Source: Sthenelais limicola
Lineage: Eukaryota > Annelida > Polychaeta > Phyllodocida > Sigalionidae
Direction: 5' to 3'
DNA: 64,000 nucleotides
Assembly (NCBI GenBank): GCA_942159475.1
Contig: OW804094.1
Span: forward strand, 21,247,067 to 21,311,066
Shown here: positions 54,686-64,000 of the stretch, in pieces
Position numbering within the stretch: position 1 is the first letter of the stretch
Layout of the letters: each line of letters begins with the position of its first letter
Notes under the pieces: model-generated
Database searches by the model: none
Told to the model about the DNA's origin: nothing
Seen by the model: the letters and a program-made list of their open reading frames with translations, nothing else
Program-made: the position numbers and the translations under genes

Positions 54686-54781
54686 GGGTCAGATTTTTAG
54701 AAGATGTACAATTGGCAGCTGTACACATTTAGTAAATTCTTCAAAATTAGGCTGCAATTTGGTCAATACTTGGTAAATTCG
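54686..54781 (-). mobile_element. M1 fragment
   Basis: One end and about 95 bp, broken off at GGTAAATTCG. Confidence 0.6.
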
Positions 54782-55314
54782 TAATCAATAATGTCAATCA
54801 ATATTTAGAATGCTAGTGTACTGATATAGAGAAGAAATGGGAAAAACAACCAGCAAAAGCATCCTGTGAAGGGGAAAAATCCAACTCATATTGTATGAAA
54901 GCATTTTTTATCACGAATACTAAAATGGCTAGGCACAAATCTGCTTGTTCCATCTTTGGAATAGATATTTTTACTGTAAGAACCGGAAAGGTACCACCCT
55001 CATAAGAAGATAATGCATGTGATATATTAAGATCAAATCTAAGATGCTCTTAGAAGGCAATAAAGATTTAAAGGTAAGTTGATAAGGTGATTTGATTAAC
55101 AGGAAGGGGCAGCTCATGTCAGCCAATGGGATTATATCTACCTATAACATTAATGCAATTCATTTCAAAAGAAAGGAAATTAAAAAGGCAATGCCATTAG
55201 TGTAGTTGGAAGCTGTAAGAAATGTGACAGGTGTACCTGATAAAGGGGCCAGACAACAGAAAATAGGTAAAGAGTTTACTGATATTTTAAATCTGTAACT
55301 CAACACACATCTAT
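54782..55314. other. AT-rich spacer
   Basis: No element or frame recognised. Confidence 0.35.
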
Positions 55315-55477
55315 ATCTATTCTCCCTTTTCTCTCTACTTCCTCTTCCCTCTCCTTTCTGATTCTGTCTCTCTACCCCTTTGTCAATTGCAATCTCCCTG
55401 TCTGTCCGTCTCCCTCTTTCTCCCAGTCACTCTCCCACTATTAACTGATTAGTTGATGCACAATCACCAATAGATTC

Positions 55478-55690
55478 TATGGTGTAGTGGTTCAGGTGGC
55501 CGCTTGTGAATCACAACATTGTCGGTTCAAACCCAAGCAATGAAACGTTTTTCTTTGTGGAGTCAACACTGGTACCACTCGGCAGCTGTCACCCAATACT
55601 GGGCATGCCTGCTTGTGTCATGCGGACTGGCGGACTAGAGGGATCGAAGGGATTACAAGATTTATAACATGCAAGAGAATTCTGCCAGTT
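55478..55690 (+). mobile_element. tRNA-derived SINE 2 (or degenerate tRNA pseudogene)
   Basis: The head resembles a tRNA: TGGTGTAGTGGTTCAGGTGG (55,481-55,500, box A region) and GGTTCAAACCC (55,532-55,542, box B). The acceptor stem does not pair, and a CCACTCGGCAGCTGTCACCC body follows. A preceding CT-rich stretch (55,315-55,440) is a simple repeat. Confidence 0.5.
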
Positions 55691-55981
55691 AAAGCCTAAC
55701 ATAGATCACTAAGAAGCTGGAAAAAGTAGAGCATGCAACACCAACAGTGGGGTACATATTTAACATTTCAGGGATCTGATTCTGTTGTAGTGTGTTTGGT
55801 AGACTTGCTCAAGTCTTTGATTTGATTGTTTTTCAAAAATGGAACTTCAAAAAATAAAAAAACTGTCATATTGGAATCATCACTAATTACAGTCCTCAAC
55901 TGATATGCATTAGGGCCCTATAAACAACAGCAGTCTTAAGGACAAGGGCTAGTCTATGGCTGCTCTCACCACTGTATATAT

Positions 55982-56392
55982 GTGATCCATTTTAAGAAAT
56001 TAAGTCATAAGTCGCAAAAATATGGATTTTGAGATATCGCCATATTTGAAATGATGAGATCAAGCTGATTCTAATGATAGTAAACATAAGGACATCTTAT
56101 AAATATTTCTATATTTTAAGTTTGATATTTTTATTTTTGTAAAAAAAGTTTGCAATATCGTTGGGTAGACAATTACTAATAAAGTAACTAAATATACTCT
56201 ATAAGATGACCTTAAAAATGCAAGGATATATTTAATACACTGCCTTGAAATTTGGTAAATGTATTCATGCTGCAAGCAGGATTAAGTACCCTAAAAGTAA
56301 AAACATTCCCACAAAGACATCCTGTGAATATATCACTTTGTAAAATATAAAATTTGTGACTTATTTTCCTAAACCACATCACATATTTGTTT
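55982..56392 (+). mobile_element. MITE family M2 copy with ATAT target duplication
   Basis: Full-length; ATAT at 55,978-55,981 and 56,393-56,396. Confidence 0.82.
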
Positions 56393-56517
56393 TGTTCAAC
56401 TCATTCTCATAGAATCCTGTGGGAAGATATAATAGTTGATAAATCATTCTTATAGACTGGTTTACCTTCACCTCTCGCAAACGATTTTGTCGACAGTGAC
56501 CGCACGCCTTTAACCTC

Positions 56518-56867
56518 AATAGGGGAGTTGCATGTCTCACTGCGCATGCCTGTCACAGTGCATGCTGGGAAGGATTCCGTTCAATTCTGACATATAAATA
56601 TTTAGCAACATTTTTATCAAAAATTGCAAAAGTGTTTTCACCAATATCATAGCTGGTATATATGATCAATGAAAACCAAATGCATGATGGGAAAGATGAA
56701 GTGTTGTGTCATAGAAACATGCAAAACACATGAATATTGACATTAGAGCATTGATGAATATTCCATGCTGAATATAACATGTTTTCGATAGGTTTTACAC
56801 TGTACCATTAGTCCCACAATTCCATGCGAATCAAGATTCAAAATGGTGGCTATGCAAATCCCCTATT
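56518..56867 (-). mobile_element. MITE family M3 copy
   Basis: Full-length, from AATAGGGGAGTTGCATGTC to ATGCAAATCCCCTATT. Confidence 0.8.
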
Positions 56868-57199
56868 GCAAACCAACACACTTTCAAGCGCACCATACCA
56901 TATTGGAATAAATCCATTTTTCATAAATATTGGTACTAAATGTTAATTTGGGGTAAAACATTTCATAAAATGATGGTAAAAATATCTCTGCATGCACTTC
57001 ACTCCATCCTGTGGTTATGAAGTTTTTGATGCCGGTCTGCTTGTTTGAGAGTTTTTGTAAAAGGACAAAAATTAATTCTCCTTCCCTGTGGCGGAAGCCT
57101 TTGTTGCCCACTCCAAGGATAATTGGTTAATGCCAAATCCTGGCAACAAACCTTGCCCTTCTCCACCACAGTTTGTCTGTGTGTCTGTAGGTCCTCCAT
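56868..57199. other. Spacer
   Basis: Nothing supported. Two overlapping minus-strand frames (56,884-57,199) have no motif. Confidence 0.3.
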
Positions 57200-57433
57200 G
57201 GGTCAGATTTTCAGAAAATGTACAATTGGCAGCTCTACATATTGAGGAAAGTCTCCTAAATTAGGCTGAAAATTGATGAATACAGGGTATATCTGAGTAT
57301 ATTTGGTATCGCATTGATTTAAAGTATCAGTTCTGTTATGTTAAACTGCATTTTGAAGCTCATTTTTGTCTTAAATGTGGGTTATTTGAGAGGATTAGTG
57401 AAGGCGAATTGTACATTTCTGAAAATCTGACCT
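57200..57433 (-). mobile_element. MITE family M1 copy with CCAT target duplication
   Basis: Subtype A; CCAT at 57,196-57,199 and 57,434-57,437. Confidence 0.85.
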
Positions 57434-57539
57434 CCATAGTCCTCCAAGGGAGAAGTAGAATCTCCAGAAAGCGTGCATAATTAAGTCCTGCATGTTAGCA
57501 TATTATAGAAAAAGATTGCATATGCGAAAGGGTCAGATT

Positions 57540-57752
57540 TTCAGAAAATGTACAATTCGTCTTCATCAATCTTCTCAAATAACCCAAATTTCAGACGAAC
57601 ATAAAGTTCAACCTAACCAACCAGATTGCTAGAATCAATGCAATGCCCAAGATTCTCGAATTTACCTAGTATTGACCAAATTGCAGCCTAATTTAACAGA
57701 ATTTACTAAATGTGTACAGCTGCCAATTTTACATTTTCTGAAAATCTGACCC
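57540..57752 (+). mobile_element. MITE family M1 copy
   Basis: Subtype B with an internal deletion of about 20 bp; flanks do not match. Confidence 0.75.
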
Positions 57753-57851
57753 ATATACAGCAAGGAATATTCCTATGAGCTGGGAATTTTATGTAGGAAT
57801 GAATGTAGGGAGGGAAAAATTCCTACATAAAAAATTCTTTGCTTAGCTTAT

Positions 57852-58087
57852 GGGTCAGATTTTCAGAAAATGTACAATTCGCCTCCACCAATCCTTTAAA
57901 ATAACCCACATTTAAGACAGAAATGAGCTTCAAAATGCAGTTTAACATACCTGAACTGATCCTCTAAATCAATGTGATACCAAATATACTCAGATATACC
58001 CTAAATGTATCATTCTTTTAACAGAATTTAGCAGAAATTACTAAATATGTAGAGCTGCCAATTGTACATTTTCTGGAAATCTGATCC
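57852..58087 (+). mobile_element. MITE family M1 copy
   Basis: Subtype A; flanks TTAT and TGAT are imperfect. Confidence 0.78.
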
Positions 58088-58703
58088 TGATACAACACAG
58101 CCGAGAGGACCTATACTGGGCCTCGGTGGGTGGCATGGGGAATGCATATTAACGTCGCCCAGAGAGCGAGCATGGAGGGCGGCTCGTATAATCCACTTTA
58201 TAATTAGATGACCTAAAGAAAATGTGGCCAAAGTGCTTCATCCTTCGTTGCTAAGCAACACCTCGGGTAATCATCCATCAATAATTTAACGCTCAAGTAA
58301 AGTCGCCTATGTTTTAAAAGCGACACCGCACCAATGGCCATACACATTGTCGGGGGAGATGCAGTATATTTAATAACAAAAAGTGTAAGTGATGTTCTCA
58401 GGTTCGCTAGCTTTTTTTATTAAATAAATAGATCCAAGAAAAGAAATCCACACAAATTAGTAAAGTTAGAGTCCTCACTGGACTGGGCTAGATTCACGAG
58501 TAACGGAATTTCTATTTTAGGCACCCAGCGGAAGACCTACCTAGAATATTGTCTATCTAGAATGTTGGATAACCTCACTGTAAAAAAACATCTGTTGCAA
58601 TAAAAGAATTCTTGAATTGAATTCAATATTCTAGTGGCTGGTACATCTTAAACTACATAACTAACCACTGCATGGTGATATCAGAAGTGGGTAATCCATA
58701 TAT
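58088..58703. other. Unassigned DNA
   Basis: A GTTGCAATAAAAGAATTCTT with an AATTGAATTC tail at 58,593-58,625 resembles a retroelement 3' end. No frame supported. Confidence 0.35.
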
Positions 58704-58925
58704 GGGTCAGATTTTCAGAAAATTACCAGTAAAGTACAAGAAAAGTAGCTAAATATACTCTATAAGATGACCTTAGAAATACATAGATACATTAAATACA
58801 CTGTCCTGAAATTTGGTACATGTATTCATACTGCCAGGATGGTTAAGCACTCTAAACCTGAAACCATTCCCACAAAGACATCTTGTTGATAAATCAATTT
58901 GAAAAACATGAATTATGTGACCTAT
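58704..58925 (+). mobile_element. M1 end fragment fused to an M2 right half
   Basis: GGGTCAGATTTTCAGAAAA (18 bp of M1) joins TTACCAGTAAAGTAC, interior M2 text, and the right terminus is eroded. Confidence 0.55.
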
Positions 58926-59000
58926 TTTGACCTGTTAAACTATCTGGTACCGCAGCGATTTCCTATCTGCCTCCATTATTGGCATAAAGGTGTCTTAAAT

Positions 59001-59408
59001 GTGATGTGTTTTAAGAAAATGAGTCACAAGTCACAAAATTGATATTTTTCAAAGTGACTTTTTTGAAAGGTTCCTTTATTGAAGTGTTCTGATTTCTCGG
59101 GGGTCTAGCACACTTAGTCATATGAACCTATGTACCAAATCCCAGGACATAGTATTAAATATATCCTTGCGTTTTGAAGGCCTTTATATTGATGATGTTT
59201 ATTTACTTTACTGGTTATTACTCACCCAAAAAAATGGCAAACTTTATTTTTCAAAAAGAAAAATATCAAACTTAGAATACAGAAATACATATTAAGTGTT
59301 CCAGTGTTTATTATCATTGGAATCGGCTTGATCCCATTTTTTCAAATATGATAATATCTCAAAATCCATTTTTTGCTACTTGTGACTCACTTTCCTGAAA
59401 CAGATCAC
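59001..59408 (-). mobile_element. MITE family M2 copy
   Basis: Full-length, 408 bp; flanks AAAT and AATT. Confidence 0.82.
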
Positions 59409-59783
59409 AATTTTCGAAACCTGGAGAGAAAGGCTTTCAAAAATAAAATAAAGAAAGAGATATTAAAGAATCAACCTCCCACCCATCATCAAATATTCTA
59501 CCAATATTATAATTATATAATTGTTTGCCATCAAAAATCAAAATCAATTCAATTCAATAAAAATGGGACACGCATCTGATAGTAAATTTCAGGTCTTCCA
59601 GTGTGTTCCTGACTACTTGGACATGTTAAAAAAATTTTGATTTTAAAATTCATAAATAACCAAAAAATAATGTTGACGTCAAGTCAAATCAAATCTTTAG
59701 TACCGACTATGCACCCTCCCCCAATAACTGTTACTTTTGGAAACAAGTGGAATTCAATTTACTGTTTTGTAATTATCGGCAGT

Positions 59784-60880
59784 TAGGCTGCAATTCCACT
59801 GGATCGCTCCTTTGGTCCGCTTGTTGTGAATTCTGCCTATGTTCTTTCCAGTGAGATGATTTGCCAGTGTTGCACTTTCTGTGTTTCGACTCTGGATCTC
59901 TTCCAGGCTTAAGTACTATCGATATTTATAAGTCAAGGTGATCGTATAAGTTACTTCTCGTGAAATAATCATATCTCTAGTAAAGGTCATGGGGGAAAAG
60001 AACTATGTCCATCTCTGAGGCCATGGGTGAATAATATTCTATGTTTATGAAATGCTCCTCCGGATGTAATAAAGTACAGAGAGAATACTTTGTGAATTCA
60101 GTCTTTATTCCTGAAAGATCCTAGGATGAGATTGGGTCCTTGTTCCCAACCTGGTTTTACATCAAGGTTCTTAGAGAGGTGATATATATTTTATTAAGCA
60201 ATAAAAGGTATCTCAATATCAAGAAGGAACATATAATGAAATACAAATATACACATCAAATATAATAGTTCAGAGAAATAAGAGAAACATATAACCTCAA
60301 TGTTAGTTGAAGTCTAAATAATGTAATATCAAATCACAAGGAAATATTCCATGAAACAGCAATATAATCATATAATAGAATCCTGATGATCCCTGGCCTC
60401 CTAGCGGGATCTGGAGGTATCCCGGAGGTTACCCGGAGGTTTTCCGGAGGTTACCCAACAAGAGGGAGATTCGTAACACGCTCATAGTCTGCTCTTTTTA
60501 TTTTCTCGAGCATCTAACAAGCGAAGTTAAAGCGAAACAAAAGCAGTCTAATGGAATCGGTAATTGTGCTTTCTATACGCTATTAAAATATAACTTTGGC
60601 GCTTCTTTTTGACGTTGCGCTCATATCTGATGTGTTTGATTTGAGCACAACAACACAACACTCTTTCTGCCTGTTAAAGAAGTGGGCCATTAGCACACTG
60701 AGAGAACAGTCTAGCCATTGATTTCATAAGGAAACAAGCAAACCAGTAGAATCACTCTGTGCTTCTATTGCACTAAATATAAAAGTGGATGAAGAGCGAA
60801 CGAAATGCAGACTATTAAGGAGCAAAGCAAGAGTGAGCCATGAGCGCAGATACAAGCAATCCAGTGGAATCACATCTTTA
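59784..60880. mobile_element. MITE R, split copy
   Basis: Left end TTAGGCTGCAATTCCACTGG (59,783-59,802) and right end CAATCCAGTGGAATCACATC (about 60,857-60,876). The interior is interrupted at about 59,823-60,476 by 650 bp of AT-rich DNA. The remaining interior follows the 45,764 copy. Confidence 0.6.
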
Positions 60881-61136
60881 GAGAATTAATTGCTATGGTG
60901 TCCTTGAAACTGATGATAAATACACTTGAAAGGGCGGCGTTCTTGCAGCTCCTGTAGTGGTTCTACTTCATCATCAGGTGTTACCCGGCAGGCAACCAGA
61001 AGCATAATAGTAGAATAATATTAAAATATTATTTGTTTGATTTGATTTGATTTGAATACGTTTGTATTTATTCTTTTCATACAGGTACATCTCCTGGATT
61101 TTTCCATGTTTTCATCAGTATCCTGTGACACTACTA
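60881..61136 (-). other. Spacer with a retroelement-like tail
   Basis: TTTGATTTGATTTGATTTGA at 61,036-61,055, followed by ATACGTTTGTATTTATTC, reads on the minus strand as a (TCAAA)n tail. Confidence 0.35.
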
Positions 61137-61372
61137 GGGTCAGATTTTCAGAAAATGTACAATTGGCAGCTGTACACATTTAGTAAATTTTGCCAAAATT
61201 AGGCTGTAATTTGGTCAATACTAGGTAAATTCGAGTATATTCGGTATTGCATTGATTCTAGCAATCTGTATGGTTAGGTTGAACTGTATTTTGAACTTTG
61301 TTTTCGTCTGAAATGTGGATTATTTGAGAAGATTGGCGAAGTTGAATTGTACATTTTCTGAAAATCTGAGCC
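61137..61372 (-). mobile_element. MITE family M1 copy
   Basis: Subtype B; flanks ACTA and ACAT do not match. Confidence 0.8.
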
Positions 61373-61599
61373 ACATATTATATATTGTGAACATGTTGTT
61401 AGTTAATGATACATTGTCTAGTCCCATTATTTTGGTTCTTGTGTACATTTATACAGATTTATACATCATCAATCAATCAGATATTCATAATTTCTTTCTC
61501 GGTTTTGTCTTATTATCTGTACCCAGGTTACGCGGATGCACTTAGGATGCGCAGCCCTTGCATGGCCACGGACTACATCCGGATTCAGGGAAAAGTGCA

Positions 61600-61710
61600 C
61601 TTTGGCTTGGCTGCACTTTGGTTGCACTTTTTTGCACATCTGGCTACACTTTGGTTGCACTTTTTTTGCACATCCGGCTGCACTTTGGTTGCACATCTGG
61701 CTGTACATTT
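61600..61710. repeat. Short minisatellite (TTGCACTTTTTTGCACATC)
   Basis: Three to four units of about 38 bp, with GGCTGCACTTTGGTTGCAC. Confidence 0.85.
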
Positions 61711-61969
61711 TAGTATGCCTGGGGCAGGTAGGGTATTGCGGGTGGGGCTCAGATTACTTGGGATCAACTTAAATATTTGCTTATATACGAATACTCCAAT
61801 CAACAAACTCCTGCAAAATAGTGGTCAAATTTATAACATTTTGATGGTTTGGAAAAGAATGGAACAAGAAGTAGAAAATGTTTATTTTTGATATATGTTT
61901 GGAGAGTGGGCGCTGACTTGGGAAGCAGAATACAAATATTTATAATTTATTCCTGATAAGTCCCTCAAT

Positions 61970-62245
61970 GTGGTCCTGGGTATGGCCATAAAGCGCCTTT
62001 CTGTATCTTTTCTCTGTCTCTCTTGCCCTTCTTCTCTATCTCTATTTCCTGGGTAAGACCATAAAGTGCCTCCCTCTCAGCTCTCCCGCCTTTGATATAA
62101 CCATATTAAATGTGTTGATAAGGGTGTAAAGCGACCAATCTCACTCACTCACTCCCTCTCAGCTCTCCCGCCCTTGATATAACCAAATCAAATGTGTTGA
62201 TAAGTGCGTAAAGCAACCAATCTCACTCACTCACTCACTCACTAA
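61970..62245 (-). repeat. Composite minisatellite D, minus orientation
   Basis: Two 75-bp-type modules then two 79-bp-type modules and a (CACT)n end, the reverse of the order at 31,090 and 39,555. Confidence 0.93.
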
Positions 62246-62349
62246 ATCCCTGAGTTTTAAATCACACATATATTGTCATTAACAAAGTGAGAGAAAAGTT
62301 AAATATGATGTTCAGAGCTAGAAAATCACACACAAAGGCCACAACTTCG

Positions 62350-62575
62350 GATGTTAGGGCCCAGCCAGAATCAGCCGTGGGCCCTAACGTCTGAAGGTGG
62401 GTGGGCCCTAATGTCTGAAGGTGGTGGGCCCTAATGTCTGATGGTGGGTGAGCCCTAACATCTGTAGGTGGGTGGGCCCTGGCGTCTGATGGTGGGTGGG
62501 CCCTGGCGTCTGGACTCAGGGGCCCTAGCGCCCAAGGTTTCTGGTTCTTAGCGTTATTGGGCCTTAACATCTGAA
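62350..62575. repeat. 24-bp-type minisatellite (GGGCCCTAACGTCTGAAGGT)
   Basis: About eight degenerate units; GGGCCC is palindromic in each. Confidence 0.88.
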
Positions 62576-63437
62576 GCCTCATAATAGCTGAGAATACAGC
62601 TTTAAGTAAAGCATTAATTAAAGGGGAAAATAAACTAGTTCAATACTGCTTCCGAATTAACATTTATTACACACGTGAGCAGTTAGAAAAGTGCAGTTTG
62701 GAGGTGCAGTTTGGTTGATCCAAACTGTTCACATGAACAGTTCGGGCAAAGAGGCAATCTCATTGGCACAGCTAAGGCCTGACCTACAAAGCTGTTACAA
62801 ATGACGTTCTCCTGACCGCGTAACTTAGGCCTACAAATTGTGGTGAAACAAGCCTCCTCGAGCTAAGCTAAACAAGTTAAATTTACTTTTTAACATCCAA
62901 ATACAGTGTGTTATAAATAGCAAATGGCACTCTGTTTGGGATTCGTCCCGTTTTCTGATGGGTCTCAATCAGTTTGAACCCTCCATCGTGCCATTTGCTA
63001 TAAGAACGACGGGGGTATGAGGGACTTAAAACAGGCCTCAGAAAACATTGCCTACAAGGTGAATGAGTGGTCGAGTGGGTCTCTACCTTACCTTCATGCT
63101 ACACAGGCCCTGTTCAAAGGTCAAAGGTTAAAAGGGCATTTAAATATTGTATAGAATGGTGTAGTGGGGATATTAAGTCTTATGTGGCTGTAAACCCAGC
63201 GTCAGCACTTTAGAGTGCACTAGAGTGCTGCAGTGTAAGTTGAGTGCTTGTGTATATTGTGGCAAGATATTAGCAAGATTAGCCCCTCTAATGAGACCAC
63301 CTCGCTGTGAGACCACAAATCGTTGAGTCCTCAGTGTAGTTAGTCTCAATAGAGAGGTTCCACTGTATACTCCTTAGGTCACCTGATGATATTGGTAGAC
63401 TCATTTAATACACAGTCTTGATGTGGTACATAGTAAT
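62576..63437. other. Unassigned DNA with one hairpin
   Basis: No gene supported. A 14-bp perfect stem is at 62,917-63,001, and a DR1-like AAAGGTCAAAGGTTA at 63,116-63,130. Confidence 0.35.
62917..63001. other. 85-nt hairpin
   Basis: ATAGCAAATGGCAC (62,917-62,930) pairs perfectly with GTGCCATTTGCTAT (62,988-63,001), with partial GGG/CCC pairing further in. Confidence 0.6.
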
Positions 63438-63672
63438 GGGTTAGATTTTCAGAAAATGTACAATTCACCTTCATCAACCCTGTCAAATAACCCAAATTCT
63501 AGACGAAAATAAAGTTCAAAATACAGTTCAACCTAGCCAAACAGATTGCTAGAATCAATGCAACGCTGACTATACTCGAATTTACCTAGTATTGACCAAA
63601 TTGCAGCCTAATTTAGCAGAATTTACTAAATGTGTACAACTGCCAATTGTACATTTTCTGAAAATCTGACCC
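63438..63672 (+). mobile_element. MITE family M1 copy
   Basis: Subtype B; left end GGGTTAGATTTTCAG; flanks TAAT and ATAT. Confidence 0.8.
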
Positions 63673-63784
63673 ATATATGATCATGCTACTAACAGCGCTA
63701 AACACCTTTACAATGAATTCATTCTTAGCAAGGGTTTTGGTGCACTTGATAAATATCCTTTTTTACAACTTGTGATTGCTTTCA

Positions 63785-63905
63785 TTAAAAGCTGCACTTT
63801 CAGTTAACATCAGTCGAAAACTAAACGATTTTCTACGTTTTGGTCCTTTTCCAAACACTTTTATAAGTCATTTTGACCAAATACTTTTACTATTCGACAA
63901 CATAA
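63785..63905 (-). mobile_element. K3-like fragment
   Basis: Starts AAAAGCTGCACTTTCAGTTA, the reverse of the end at 16,888-16,912, and continues with the AAACGATTTTCTACGTTTTG block. Confidence 0.45.
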
Positions 63906-63934
63906 TAAGCTAACAATGCCGCTTTCGAATACTA

Positions 63935-64000
63935 GTGATATTCAATTCAAATTCAATTCAAAACATTTTTTATTTGCATCAATGGTGATTACAAAAAGGA
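63935..64000 (-). mobile_element. Retroelement-like tail at window edge
   Basis: On the minus strand reads into AATAAAAAATGTTTTGAATT and a (GAATT)n repeat, typical of a non-LTR 3' end; the body is outside. Confidence 0.4.

Noticed and set aside
9246..63672. TA dinucleotide (Tc1/mariner) target duplication for M1
   Set aside because: Many copies are flanked by ATAT, which hides the length, but TTCT, TCAT, AGAT, AATT and CCAT copies show 4 bp starting directly at GGGTCAG.

Overview
The window looks like a repeat-dense stretch of a eukaryotic, most likely marine invertebrate, nuclear genome. The evidence is a Ty3/Gypsy LTR retrotransposon with metazoan-type pol domains, dozens of short inverted-repeat transposons (MITEs), two tRNA-like SINEs, hammerhead-ribozyme-like motifs of the kind found in Penelope-like elements, and many minisatellites. 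I cannot name the phylum. I found no complete cellular protein-coding gene, no rRNA and no CRISPR array. The best hint of a cellular gene is a promoter-like patch with a TATA box and two RFX X-box-like motifs ahead of an ATG (about 53,436-53,697).

Layout. 1-6,916 is a minus-strand Gypsy element. Its 5' LTR (6,483-6,916), primer-binding site, split gag and an open pol run off the left edge of the window, so the 3' LTR is not seen. 7,000-14,400 is AT-rich and holds nested MITEs of families M1, M2 and M3, a TTAA-target element inside a Harbinger-like MITE, and two hammerhead-like motifs. 14,630-16,200 is GA-repeat followed by a diverged tandem duplication carrying two perfect palindromes. 17,100-19,700 has a second Harbinger-like MITE and a satellite whose period changes from 50 to 60 bp. 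19,700-23,200 is more MITEs and a hairpin-bearing insertion. 23,500-27,240 is a minisatellite of about 70 bp with one retroelement insertion. 27,930-28,436 is a 9-bp satellite.

28,500-31,750 holds half of a foldback element, a tandem M2 pair, M1, and a tract of a composite minisatellite (about 79-bp and 75-bp modules). 34,000-35,085 is a minisatellite interrupted by a TTAA element. 35,090-37,320 is a 42-bp-type minisatellite and a long G-rich tract. 37,300-42,000 is M1/M3/M2 copies and composite arrays. 42,390-43,160 is a 58-bp minisatellite. 43,480-45,010 is a 39-bp array interrupted twice by long hairpin elements. 45,760-46,190 is another MITE family. 48,410-49,670 is a SINE and a CT tract. 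49,900-63,700 is again MITEs, composite arrays and AT-rich DNA with little else.

How the parts relate. The recurrent theme is insertion into insertion. Several M1 copies sit inside M2, M3-like or other MITEs with 4-bp target duplications. TTAA-target elements interrupt a minisatellite and a MITE exactly at TTAA. Two foldback elements interrupt one array. No autonomous DNA transposase was found, so the MITEs depend on enzymes encoded elsewhere. The most unusual signals are the paired hairpins at 43,868-43,990 and 44,403-44,527, which differ from each other in sequence while each keeps self-complementary arms, and the three hammerhead-like motifs.
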